Positions 54,838-63,006 of a stretch of DNA of 64,000 nt are shown in pieces (the first letter of the stretch is position 1; every line of letters begins with the position of its first letter). Source of the stretch: Castellaniella sp. MT123 (GTDB taxonomy: Bacteria > Pseudomonadota > Gammaproteobacteria > Burkholderiales > Burkholderiaceae_B); assembly GCF_039614765.1 (NCBI RefSeq), contig NZ_CP154879.1, forward strand, positions 2,852,001 to 2,916,000, in the 5' to 3' direction. A program made the position numbers and the translations under genes. Under the pieces are notes generated by a model. It ran no database searches, had not been told where the DNA came from, and worked only from the letters and a program-made list of their open reading frames with translations.

Positions 54838-56505
54838 TCATGCGTGGCGGCGGCGCTGCACGACGCGGAAGCGGTTGGCGACGAACGCCGAGTCGGCATA
54901 TGAGGCGTTTGCAGCCGGGTTGCCGCCCGTGCCGTGGAAGTCGGAATAGGCGGCCGACTGATTGACATAGACGCCACCCGTGAAATTGATCGACAAGGCG
55001 ACCTTGGCGCGCCAGGACGACTGGATCGAGGCGTCGATGACGTCTTCCCGCGTGCTGTAGATGGACCATGTCAGGGCACCGTGCCGGCGGGTCAGATCCT
55101 CGACCAGGGCGAGGGCCGCCGCCGTATCCGGGGCACGTACCAGGAAGCTGATCGGGCCGAACTGCTCCTGGGAAAAGTGCGTGGTGTCCTGGGCATCGCA
55201 GGTCAGCAACACCGGGGTGCGCACGCGGGCCTGAGGGAAGTCCGGGTTGACGATGGCGCGCGGTGACAGCACCACCTGCCCCAGGGCGCCCGCGGCTGCC
55301 TGGTCGATACGCCGCAAGGTGTCATCGGACTGGATGGCGCCCAGGACGGCCGTGGCGACCTCGGGCTTGGAGAGGAACTGATCGATGGCGGCGGCCAGGT
55401 CCTGGCAGACTTGCTCGTATGACTTGTGACCGTCGTCCGTGTCGATGCCGCCCGCTGGGATCACCAGCGCCTGCGAAGTCGTGCACATCTGCCCCGAATA
55501 CAGCGACAGGGTGAAAGCCAGGTTGCGCAACATCCCCTGGTAGTCGTCGGTCGAGTCGATGACGATGCTGTTGACGCCGACAAGTTCCGCGTAGACCTGG
55601 GCCTGACGGCAGTGATCCAGCAGCCAGCGGCCGAAGGTATTGCTACCGGTATAGTCGATCGAATGGACGTCGGGGTGGGTGTAGAGGGTGTGCGCCGCCT
55701 CGTGCGAGACGGGTAGACACAGCGTGACCAGGTCGGGATCCAGGCCGTTTTCCGCCAGTACAGCCCGGATGGTGCGCACCGTGATCGCCGCCGGCAGCAC
55801 GACGTGTCCGTGGGGTTTCAGGATGACGGGGTTGCCGGTGGCCAGGGCCGCGAACAGGCCTGGATAGGTGTTCCAGGTGGGGAATGTGGCACAGCCGATC
55901 ACCACGGCCACGCCACGGCCGATGATCTCGTAGTGTTTTTCCATGACTAGCGCCGGGTGCTTGCCCTGCGGCTTTTCCCAGGTGCTGGTGGCGGGAATGA
56001 AAGACATTTCGCGCCACGCATACGCGACGGCTTCCAGGCCGCGTTCCTGGGCATGCGGGCCGCCGGCCTGAAAGGCCATCATCCAGCCCTGGCCGCTGGT
56101 CATCATGACCGCGTGAGCGATTTCGAAGCTCTGGCGGTTCAGACGCTGCAGGATTTCCAGACAGATGCCGACCCGGCCTTCGGCGCCCAGTGCCTGCCAG
56201 GCCGGCATGGCGCGTAGCGCGGCGTCCATGAGCGCCTGCGGGTCGCAGACCGGGTAGCGCACGTCCAGGGCCAGCCCGTAAGGGGACTTTTCATCCGTGT
56301 GCCAGCCGGCCTGGCCCGGCTGGTCCAGTTCGAACGGTTTGCCCAGATGGCCCTGAAAGGCGGCTCGCCCCGCCTCGGGGGCTTCGTCGCCGTAGGCCTT
56401 GGGGCTGGGGTTCTCGGAAAAGGCGGCCCAGTAACCGCGTTCGGCGATGGCCCGCAGGGCGCCATCGAGAAGCGGTCTGTGCTGTTCGAACAGGGGGTGC
56501 GGCAT
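54838..56505 (-). CDS. paaN: Phenylacetate degradation protein PaaN (ALDH-fold ring-opening pathway enzyme)
   Basis: 555 residues of an aldehyde-dehydrogenase-fold protein specific to phenylacetate clusters; believed to oxidise the semialdehyde made after ring cleavage. Unlike PaaZ it lacks a fused MaoC hydratase. The N-terminus PLLDGALRAIAERGYWAAFSENPSPKAYG has the PaaN core YWAAFSENPSPK. GVAVVIGCATFPTWNTYPG, IDYTGSNTFGRWLL and the catalytic cysteine region SGQMCTTSQALVIP follow. First gene of the minus-strand arm. Start ATG ending at 56505 follows GGAGGA. Confidence 0.92.
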   Translation of the reverse strand: MPHPLFEQHRPLLDGALRAIAERGYWAAFSENPSPKAYGDEAPEAGRAAFQGHLGKPFELDQPGQAGWHTDEKSPYGLALDVRYPVCDPQALMDAALRAMPAWQALGAEGRVGICLEILQRLNRQSFEIAHAVMMTSGQGWMMAFQAGGPHAQERGLEAVAYAWREMSFIPATSTWEKPQGKHPALVMEKHYEIIGRGVAVVIGCATFPTWNTYPGLFAALATGNPVILKPHGHVVLPAAITVRTIRAVLAENGLDPDLVTLCLPVSHEAAHTLYTHPDVHSIDYTGSNTFGRWLLDHCRQAQVYAELVGVNSIVIDSTDDYQGMLRNLAFTLSLYSGQMCTTSQALVIPAGGIDTDDGHKSYEQVCQDLAAAIDQFLSKPEVATAVLGAIQSDDTLRRIDQAAAGALGQVVLSPRAIVNPDFPQARVRTPVLLTCDAQDTTHFSQEQFGPISFLVRAPDTAAALALVEDLTRRHGALTWSIYSTREDVIDASIQSSWRAKVALSINFTGGVYVNQSAAYSDFHGTGGNPAANASYADSAFVANRFRVVQRRRHA

Positions 56506-56876
56506 GATGTCCTCCGGCTTCGGCTCGCCGAAGCAATCAATACGTAATTAGCTTGTTTTCACGATTCAATGTATCACTTAAAAGCAGCTTGTTTCTAGAT
56601 CGATATCATTTATCTTGATAGCTGATGAATTAATCATAAAATAAAATAGATGTTGATAAACAATTGGTTGTCAATATAAATCATAGGATTCATAGACCCG
56701 TAACAGGGTCGTAAAGGAAAACCCTAAGCAATAAGCGATACAAAAAAATTGACAATCATTGATGTGAAGTAACATGATAGCGGCGTAGTACCAAATGCCC
56801 GTCACATGAATGGGCACCACATGATCCTGCCCTCGACCCGATTCGTCGGATCGCCCGACCTCTGAAGGAGACAAGC
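56506..56876. promoter_or_regulatory. AT-rich divergent control region of the phenylacetate locus, with operator-like site
   Basis: 371 bases without a gene between paaN and the diiron oxygenase gene, strikingly AT-rich against the GC-rich surroundings. It contains TGATGAATTAATCA (56624-56637), a near-palindrome, and GATTCA half-sites at 56563 and 56687. A nearly identical 14-base site lies at 60180-60193 before the liv genes. PaaX, encoded nearby, is the obvious candidate binder, since TGATTC/GAATCA half-sites resemble its known operators. Binding is inferred. Confidence 0.6.
56749..56778 (+). promoter_or_regulatory. Sigma-70-like promoter for the diiron oxygenase operon
   Basis: A perfect -35 TTGACA (56749-56754) and, after 18 bases, CATGAT (56773-56778, 4/6). 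Transcription would start about 90 bases before the oxygenase ATG. Confidence 0.5.
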
Positions 56877-57902
56877 ATGTCCAGCAAGGAACGTTACGCG
56901 GACAAGATGGAATTTCCGCCCGCCATCGAACAACCCAATGTCTATCCGTTGTCCTGGCACCGGAAGACGCAGAAACTGCAGGAAGTCTGGGAAGCCTCCC
57001 TGCGTGAATACTGGGAACCGGAAAAACTGCCCTGGGATTCGCTCGACGTCGAGAGCTATTCCTGGGAAGAGCGCGAGTCCATCGCCTACTGGTGGACGCT
57101 GCTGTCCGTGTTCGACGCCTCGGCCCCCCCGGTGTTCGCCGAAGCCCTGATCAAGACCTATGAAGTGCACGAGGAAGATCCGGTGCGCAAATGCTTCTTC
57201 TCGGTCACCAGCGACGAGCAGAACCACGAGATCATGTGCGGCCTGTCGATCACGAAGCTGCTCGACCATCCGGACCCCCTGACCTACGAGCCGAAGACCG
57301 AGATCGGCCGGAAACTGCAGAAGAACGCTCAATGGCTGTATTTCAATGGCGCGCGCTACTGGAATGGCTACAAGAACGCGGTCCCCAAATACGACCTGGC
57401 CGTGCTGTTCAGTTCCTTCCTGATGGGTGAAATCGCCGCCGCCACCATCTTCAAGCAGATGTACGAGAACACGCGCGAGCCGGTCTTCAAGGAAGCGTTC
57501 AAGAACATCGGCCGCGATGAAGGCCGCCACATGGCGATCTGTATGGCCGTGATGGAACGCGACTACCCGGGCCTCAGTGATGAATACAAGTCCGTGGTCA
57601 CCCGGCAGATTCGCGCCGGCTACCTGTTCCTGTCGGCTGTTTTGTTCGAGCCGCCCATGGAATTCTGGGATCTGCCGGAAGACTTCATCGCCAACCAGCG
57701 TGCGGGCGAGGAAATCGCCCGCAATGCCGGGTTCGGCATCCCCACCTACGAGGCGAAGCTCGAAAACTGGCGCAATGCGATGATTAACCTGAAGGGGGTG
57801 CTGGATCGTTACGACATCCCGTTCCCAGCGATCCCGGAGGTGGGGATCACCGGTCACGAGATCTCTGACGTGGAAATGCAGGACATCATTCCGGTGTTCT
57901 GA
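56877..57902 (+). CDS. Ferritin/R2-like diiron protein, probable oxygenase component
   Basis: 341 residues, soluble. Two E-x-x-H motifs mark a carboxylate-bridged diiron site: Glu114-Gln-Asn-His117 and Glu215-Gly-Arg-His218. Glu185 lies between them, and Asp80 or Glu89 is a candidate first ligand. Spacing suits an R2/AurF-type four-helix bundle, but the extra histidine that AurF-type N-oxygenases place four residues before the second ExxH is Ile211 here. It does not resemble PaaA or BoxB. AGGAGA precedes the ATG at 56877. The next gene encodes a ferredoxin-type reductase, so this is most likely the oxygenase of a two-component system acting in arylacetate metabolism. Substrate unknown. Confidence 0.7.
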   Translation: MSSKERYADKMEFPPAIEQPNVYPLSWHRKTQKLQEVWEASLREYWEPEKLPWDSLDVESYSWEERESIAYWWTLLSVFDASAPPVFAEALIKTYEVHEEDPVRKCFFSVTSDEQNHEIMCGLSITKLLDHPDPLTYEPKTEIGRKLQKNAQWLYFNGARYWNGYKNAVPKYDLAVLFSSFLMGEIAAATIFKQMYENTREPVFKEAFKNIGRDEGRHMAICMAVMERDYPGLSDEYKSVVTRQIRAGYLFLSAVLFEPPMEFWDLPEDFIANQRAGEEIARNAGFGIPTYEAKLENWRNAMINLKGVLDRYDIPFPAIPEVGITGHEISDVEMQDIIPVF

Positions 57903-57979
57903 CGCTGGCGATCTTTCATCGACCCACAGGTCCTGTCGCCCGCGGCTGACGGGACCATCCGAATTCATTCGAGAGCACT

Positions 57980-59020
57980 ATGGCACGCATCACCATTGAA
58001 CCTTCCGGCAAATCAGTGGAATGGAAGGAGACCGACACCGCCTTGATGGCGCTGGAAAAGGCGGGGTACGCGCTGCCCAACAACTGCCGGGCGGGGGCCT
58101 GCGGGGAATGCAAGGTCAAGGTGGTGTCGGGTCAGTACGACCAGGGCATGGTGCTCGATATGGCGCTGTCCGCCGAGGAACGCCATCACGGCTACGGTCT
58201 GATGTGCATGGCGAAGCCGATTTCCGACGAGATGGTGATCGAATGGGGGACGGCCGATGCGCGCCCCAAGCTGTTTCCCCCGAGGGAAGGTGCGCTGTTC
58301 GTATTGATCGATCGCCGCGAACTGACCCCCCGCACGCTGGAAATCCGCCTGCGGCCAGTGGGCAAACCCATCCGGTACTGGCCGGGTCAGTACGTCACAT
58401 TGGGCGATGAGCGCGCCGGCGTTCCACGCCGCGCCTATTCGATCGCCAATGCCCCCCGCCACGATGGCGAGATCACATTGCAGGTTGCCCGGGCCGATGA
58501 CGGGGTGACCAGTGCATGGATCCACGATACCCTCAAGCTGGGTGACAGTATCAAGATCAATGGCGCCTATGGCACCTTCATCGGCGATCCCTCGGCCGAT
58601 ACGCCCGTGCTGTGCCTGGCGGCGGGGACGGGGCTGGCGCCCATCCTGGATCTCGCCGAGGCGGCGCTGCAGCGCGGCTATCGCAAGCGGGTCGACATGA
58701 TCTTTTCCGCCCGCGCCTGGGAAGATGTCTACGGCGGGGGCCTGATGTCGTGGTGGCGCACCAAGCATCGGAATTTCGACTATAAAATAACGCTCACGCG
58801 CGAACAGCGGGAAGGCTGTCTGCAGGGTCGCATCAATACGATCCTGCCGGGGCTATATCCCGATTTGTCCGCGCATAGTGTTTTCATCGCCGGCAGTCCG
58901 GAATTCGTCGATTCCTGTGTCGCAACCGTCAAATCCCTGGGGGCCCGTGATGAATTCATCCACAAGGAAGGCTTCTTTGCCGTGCAGAATGTTCGTGCGC
59001 AGGGCCGCTCCTCGTCCTGA
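57980..59020 (+). CDS. [2Fe-2S]-FAD-NAD(P)H reductase, electron donor to the diiron protein
   Basis: 346 residues in three modules. Residues 1-90 form a plant-type ferredoxin with Cys36, Cys41, Cys44 and Cys76 (NNCRAGACGECKVKV and GLMCMAKP). Residues about 100-200 form the FAD-binding part with RRAYSIANAP. Residues about 200-340 bind NAD(P)H, with LCLAAGTGLAPILDLAEA. The layout matches phenol hydroxylase, benzoate dioxygenase and methane monooxygenase reductases, and also PaaE-like proteins, though PaaE has the ferredoxin at the C-terminus. It lies 77 bases after the diiron gene, so the two form a complete monooxygenase pair. Confidence 0.88.
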   Translation: MARITIEPSGKSVEWKETDTALMALEKAGYALPNNCRAGACGECKVKVVSGQYDQGMVLDMALSAEERHHGYGLMCMAKPISDEMVIEWGTADARPKLFPPREGALFVLIDRRELTPRTLEIRLRPVGKPIRYWPGQYVTLGDERAGVPRRAYSIANAPRHDGEITLQVARADDGVTSAWIHDTLKLGDSIKINGAYGTFIGDPSADTPVLCLAAGTGLAPILDLAEAALQRGYRKRVDMIFSARAWEDVYGGGLMSWWRTKHRNFDYKITLTREQREGCLQGRINTILPGLYPDLSAHSVFIAGSPEFVDSCVATVKSLGARDEFIHKEGFFAVQNVRAQGRSSS

Positions 59021-59056
59021 ACTTTTTTGTTCGCCGCCCTGCGGCGGGTCCGCGCC

Positions 59057-60013
59057 TTGATTCCAGCCATTCAGCAGCGTCTTGACCGATTTCGCCAGCA
59101 GCAGCGGGTTCGCGCGGGCTCGCTGATCATGACGGTCTTCGGCGATGCCGTCCTGCCCCGCGGCGGCCGGATCTGGCTGGGTAGCCTGATCCAATTGCTC
59201 GAACCACTCGGGCTGAACGAGCGGCTGGTGCGCACCTCGGTCTTCCGGCTCGCAAAGGAACAATGGCTGCGCGCCGATGCCCATGGGCGCCGTGCCGACT
59301 ATGTGCTGACGTCATCGGGTCAGTTGCGCTTCGAAGAGGCCTCCCGCCATATCTATGCATCGCATGCCCCGATCTGGGATCGCCGCTGGCGCCTGATCCT
59401 GGTGGTGGGCGATCTGGATGTCCGGCAGCGGGACCACCTGCGTCAGGCCCTGCAGTGGCAGGGTTTCGGGACGGTGGGGGGGGATTGCTTCGTCCATCCG
59501 TCGACCGATCTCGAGGCGGTGTTCGATGCGCTGGCGGCCGACGGACTGCAGGATGTCCTGGGCAGTCTGCTGCCGCTGTTGGCGGCCGATTCCCGCACGG
59601 CGCGCAGTGCCTCCGATGCCGATCTGGTGGCGCGCGCCTGGAATCTGGATCGTCTGGCCGAGTCCTATGCGACCTTCGTATCCGATTACCTGCCGATCCT
59701 CGCCGAACTTCGCCGGGACCGGATGGCGCGCATCGAGCCCCGGGAAGCCTTCCTGCTGCGCGTACTGCTGATCCACGACTACCGGCGTCTTCTGCTGCGC
59801 GACCCCGAGCTGCCCGAAGTGCTGTTGCCGTCCGACTGGCCGGGCCAGACGGCGCGCCTGTCCTGCCGGGAACTCTACCGGCGCCTGGCCGAGCCGTCCG
59901 AATGGCATCTGGACACCCACATGCGTCTGGCCGATGGCGTCATGCCCGAACGCCGGACCGACGGCTTCGAGCGCTTCCCCATCGACGATCCCCTGTCCGC
60001 GATCTCCGTGTAG
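59057..60013 (+). CDS. paaX: PaaX-family repressor of phenylacetate degradation
   Basis: About 318 residues. The N-terminal region RAGSLIMTVFGDAVLPRGGR with IWLGSLIQLLEPLGLNERLVRTSVFRLAKEQWL is the PaaX winged-helix signature, shown by its core NERLVRTSVFRLAKE. WDRRWRLILVVGD and the C-terminal LLRVLLIHDYRRLLLRDP followed by LP and DWPG are also diagnostic. PaaX proteins repress paa genes and are released by phenylacetyl-CoA. The start is uncertain: no ATG fits the conserved N-terminus, so TTG 59057 is used (TTG 59027 possible); ATG 59129 would truncate the DNA-binding domain. It follows the reductase closely and precedes a 405-base control region. Confidence 0.88.
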   Translation: MIPAIQQRLDRFRQQQRVRAGSLIMTVFGDAVLPRGGRIWLGSLIQLLEPLGLNERLVRTSVFRLAKEQWLRADAHGRRADYVLTSSGQLRFEEASRHIYASHAPIWDRRWRLILVVGDLDVRQRDHLRQALQWQGFGTVGGDCFVHPSTDLEAVFDALAADGLQDVLGSLLPLLAADSRTARSASDADLVARAWNLDRLAESYATFVSDYLPILAELRRDRMARIEPREAFLLRVLLIHDYRRLLLRDPELPEVLLPSDWPGQTARLSCRELYRRLAEPSEWHLDTHMRLADGVMPERRTDGFERFPIDDPLSAISV

Positions 60014-60162
60014 GGTTCCGTGCGGCCGGGCCGTGCGATTCGCCCTCGTGTTTTCGGTCGCCCGCGGCCTGCCCGGCAGGCATCGCGCAAACACGGTCCA
60101 TCCCGTTCATGATACGGATAACAACTCAATATAGATTGAATTGGTGTTGTATCTGGCTAACT

Positions 60163-60193
60163 TGATTCAGCAGAATCACTGATGAATGAATCA
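60163..60193. promoter_or_regulatory. Operator-like pair TGATTC-AGCA-GAATCA and TGATGAATGAATCA
   Basis: An exact palindrome TGATTC-N4-GAATCA (60163-60178) is followed by TGATGAATGAATCA (60180-60193); the GAATCA units are 15 bases apart. The second site differs at one base from TGATGAATTAATCA at 56624. Both flank paaX-linked transcription units. The rest of the gap 60014-60418 holds a promoter-like pair and a 7-base inverted repeat AAACATC/GATGTTT (60296-60322), nothing else that I recognise. Confidence 0.6.
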
Positions 60194-60254
60194 GATAAGC
60201 TGAACTTACTCTGATCGTTTTCCCGAGTGAGTGTCGGTAATTCATCAGCCAGTA

Positions 60255-60283
60255 TTGAACAATCCGGACAAGTTCTCTATCTT
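60255..60283 (+). promoter_or_regulatory. Possible promoter of the second liv operon
   Basis: TTGAAC (60255-60260, 4/6) and TATCTT (60278-60283, 4/6) are 17 bases apart. It lies downstream of the operator-like pair and 136 bases before the livH start. Confidence 0.3.
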
Positions 60284-60418
60284 TGCGTTGATACCAAACA
60301 TCTATCAATTTTCATGATGTTTGTAATGTATTGGATCCGGGGATGCACTTTCCGATTCCGTACCCATTCGCACCGGAACGCCGACAAACCGCTGGCTGCC
60401 CGACATTGGAGACCATCC

Positions 60419-61294
60419 GTGCAAGCCGAGTTCCTGCAATTCCTGTTTTCGGGGCTCACCGTCGGGGCGACCTATGCCCTGGTGGCCCTGGGATTCAACC
60501 TGATCTACAACGCCAGCCATGTCATCAACTTCGCCCAGGGCGAATTCGTCATGCTGGGTGGCATGCTGGCAGTATTCTTCACCCAGATCGGCCTGCATTG
60601 GGGGGTGGCCTTCGCGCTGGCGGTACTGCTGCCCGCCGGGGTGGGTGTGCTACTGGAAAAGATCGCGATCGAACCCGTCAAGGACGCGGAAACCGTCACC
60701 CTGATCATCATCACGATCGGCGCGTCCCTGGTGATTCGTGGGCTGGCGCAGGTCTGGTTGGGAAAGAACGCGCACAGCCTGCCGCCGTTCTCCGATCATG
60801 AGCCGATGTTCATCCTCGGCGCCATGTTGCTGCCGCAGAGCCTGTGGGTGTTCGGGGTGACCGCGCTGGCGGTGGTGCTGCTCTGGTATTTCTTCAGCCG
60901 CACGCTGGCGGGCAAGGCCATGCTGGCCACCGCCTACAACCATGTTGCCGCGCAACTGGTCGGGGTCAGCACCGGCTGGGTACTGCTCGTCAGCTTCGCA
61001 CTGGCCGCCGCGCTGGGCGCCCTGGGGGGCATCCTCATCGCTCCGATCACGCTGACCTCGTACGACGTGGGCATCATGCTGGGCCTCAAGGGTTTCGTGG
61101 CGGCCGTTCTGGGTGGGTTGGGCAATGGCCTGGGGGCCGTGGTGGGCGGGTTGCTGTTGGGCATCCTGGAAGCCATGGGGGCGGGATACGTGTCGTCCGC
61201 CTACAAGGACGCCATCCCCTTCGTTCTGATCCTGCTGGTGCTGTTCTTCATGCCGCGCGGCTTGTTCGGCGGCCGTTCCACGGATCGGGTGTAA
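60419..61294 (+). CDS. livH: LivH-type ABC importer permease, system 2
   Basis: Inner-membrane subunit, 291 residues. The GTG at 60419 after TTGGAGA is preferred, giving the N-terminus QAEFLQFLFSGLTVGATYAL. NLIYNASHVINFAQGEFVMLGG is the LivH fingerprint. AYNHVAAQLVGVST is the ATPase-docking loop and GGLGNGLGAVVGGLLLGILE the conserved C-terminal segment. First gene of a livH-M-G-(hemerythrin-F) operon that lacks its own binding protein; the LivK-type gene at 51.0 kb is the likely partner. Confidence 0.9.
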   Translation: MQAEFLQFLFSGLTVGATYALVALGFNLIYNASHVINFAQGEFVMLGGMLAVFFTQIGLHWGVAFALAVLLPAGVGVLLEKIAIEPVKDAETVTLIIITIGASLVIRGLAQVWLGKNAHSLPPFSDHEPMFILGAMLLPQSLWVFGVTALAVVLLWYFFSRTLAGKAMLATAYNHVAAQLVGVSTGWVLLVSFALAAALGALGGILIAPITLTSYDVGIMLGLKGFVAAVLGGLGNGLGAVVGGLLLGILEAMGAGYVSSAYKDAIPFVLILLVLFFMPRGLFGGRSTDRV

Positions 61295-61296
61295 GC

Positions 61297-62229
61297 ATGC
61301 GCAGACAATCGATGATCGGGCTGATCGTTCTGGCCGCCGTGCTCGCGGTGGTGCCCTTTGCCGTACCCAACAGCTACTTCCTGGACATTGCCATCCGCAT
61401 GGCGATCAATGCGGTGATCGTGATCGGCCTGAACCTGTTGGTCGGCTATGCCGGACAGATCAGTCTGGGGCATGCGGGTTTCGTGGGCATCGGGGCTTAC
61501 GCCTCGGCTGTGCTGCCCACGCATCTGGGCTGGCACCCCCTGGCCGCCATGATCGCGGGGGCCGCCGCCGCGGGCCTCCTGGCCCTGATCGTGGCGCGCC
61601 CCATTCTCAAATTGAAGGGCCACTATCTGGCCATGGCGACGCTGGGGCTGGGCATCATCATCAATATCGTGATCCGCAACGAGGCCGCCTGGACCGGCGG
61701 GCCCGACGGCATGCCGGTGCCGTCCATGACGCTGTTCGGCTACGACATGGTGCGTGACCTGCAATGGTACTGGGTGATGGCCATCGTGCTGCTGCTGACG
61801 ACCTGGGGGGCGCTCAATCTGATCGACTCTCCGTTTGGGCGCGCCTTGCGCGGCCTGCATGGTTCGGAAACCGCCTCGCGTGTCGTGGGGGTGGACGTTC
61901 CCCGCTACAAGGCGGCCGTCTTCGTGCTCTCGGCCATCGCGGCCAGCCTCATGGGCAGCGTCCTGGCGCATTACGTCGGTTTCGTGACCCCCGAAGTCGC
62001 CAATTTCTTCCATTCGATCGAGTTGATCACGATGGTGGTGGTCGGCGGCATGGCCTCGGTGTTCGGGTCCATTCTGGGGGCCGTGCTGCTGACGGCGCTG
62101 CCCCAGGCGCTGGCCACCTTCGAAGGCTGGGAAGTCGTGGTGTTTGGCGCGATTCTGATGCTGTGCATGATCTTTCTGCCACGCGGGCTGGTCCCGTCGC
62201 TGGCGGCCCGGCTTTCCAGGGGAGACTGA
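61297..62229 (+). CDS. livM: LivM-type ABC importer permease, system 2
   Basis: Inner-membrane subunit, 310 residues. GLNLLVGYAGQISLGHAGFVG is the family hallmark in full form, shown by its NLLVGYAGQISLGHAGF core. LKGHYLAMATLGLGIIINI and GSETASRVVGVDVPRYK (docking loop) follow. ATG 61297 comes 2 bases after the livH stop. Nine to ten hydrophobic segments. Confidence 0.92.
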   Translation: MRRQSMIGLIVLAAVLAVVPFAVPNSYFLDIAIRMAINAVIVIGLNLLVGYAGQISLGHAGFVGIGAYASAVLPTHLGWHPLAAMIAGAAAAGLLALIVARPILKLKGHYLAMATLGLGIIINIVIRNEAAWTGGPDGMPVPSMTLFGYDMVRDLQWYWVMAIVLLLTTWGALNLIDSPFGRALRGLHGSETASRVVGVDVPRYKAAVFVLSAIAASLMGSVLAHYVGFVTPEVANFFHSIELITMVVVGGMASVFGSILGAVLLTALPQALATFEGWEVVVFGAILMLCMIFLPRGLVPSLAARLSRGD

Positions 62230-62232
62230 ACC

Positions 62233-62994
62233 ATGGCGTTGCTGGAAGTCGAGAACCTGTCCGTGCGGTTCGGCAATGTCCGGGCGGTGCAGGATGTCAG
62301 CTTTTCCGTGGATGCCGGCATCGTGTATTCGGTGATCGGACCCAATGGCGCGGGCAAGACCACGCTGTTCAATCTGGTGACGGGCGTCTATTGTCCCGAA
62401 TCGGGCACGATCCGCCTGGATGGCCGCGAAATCCAGGGCTGCGACCCCAGCCGCCTGGCCGGCTTCGGGGTGGCGCGCACCTTCCAGAATCTGCAGGTCT
62501 GGATGAACATGAGCGCGCTGGAAAACGTCATGGTGGGTGCCCACCTGCATCTGGATCGCAATCTGTTCAAGGCGCTGCTGCGCCTGCCGTCCATCCGGCG
62601 TGGCGATGCTGTCCTGCGAGAGAAGGCCGCCGAACTGATGCGCTTTGTCGGTCTGGATGCGTATGTGCGCACACGCGCCGACAGCATGCCCTATGGGGCG
62701 CTCAAGCGTCTGGAGATCGCCCGGGCGCTGGCCATGCAGCCGCGCCTGCTGTTCCTGGACGAGCCCGCCGCCGGTCTGAATCCCAAGGAAACCCAGGAAG
62801 TCGACGCCCTGGTGCGGCGCATCGCCGATACCGGGGTCACTGTTGTCCTGGTGGAACATGACATGAAGATGGTGATGAACCTGTCCGACCGCATCCTGGT
62901 GCTGGACTACGGCAAGCGCCTGGCCGAAGGCACGGGCGCCGAGGTCCGGCGCAATCCGGACGTCATCGCCGCTTATCTCGGCGGTCACGCCTGA
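62233..62994 (+). CDS. livG: LivG-type ABC importer ATPase, system 2
   Basis: 253 residues. Walker A GPNGAGKTTLFNLVTG, LivG-type GVARTFQNLQVWMNMSALEN, Walker B LLFLDEPAAGLNP and the switch region VLVEHDMKMVMNLSDRILVLDYG, shown by its VEHDM core. The ABC signature is degenerate: MPYGALKRLEIARAL, with PYGALKR where LSGGQ/LPYGxQR is usual; this is common among LivG proteins. Starts 3 bases after livM and ends 12 bases before the hemerythrin-LivF fusion gene. Confidence 0.92.
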   Translation: MALLEVENLSVRFGNVRAVQDVSFSVDAGIVYSVIGPNGAGKTTLFNLVTGVYCPESGTIRLDGREIQGCDPSRLAGFGVARTFQNLQVWMNMSALENVMVGAHLHLDRNLFKALLRLPSIRRGDAVLREKAAELMRFVGLDAYVRTRADSMPYGALKRLEIARALAMQPRLLFLDEPAAGLNPKETQEVDALVRRIADTGVTVVLVEHDMKMVMNLSDRILVLDYGKRLAEGTGAEVRRNPDVIAAYLGGHA

Positions 62995-63006
62995 ACGGAA
63001 ATCCGC

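Noticed and set aside
56877-57902. Assignment of the diiron protein as BoxB, PaaA or AurF
   Set aside because: Size, sequence and ligand spacing do not fit BoxB or PaaA, and the extra AurF histidine is replaced by Ile211. Only a general diiron oxygenase call is supported.
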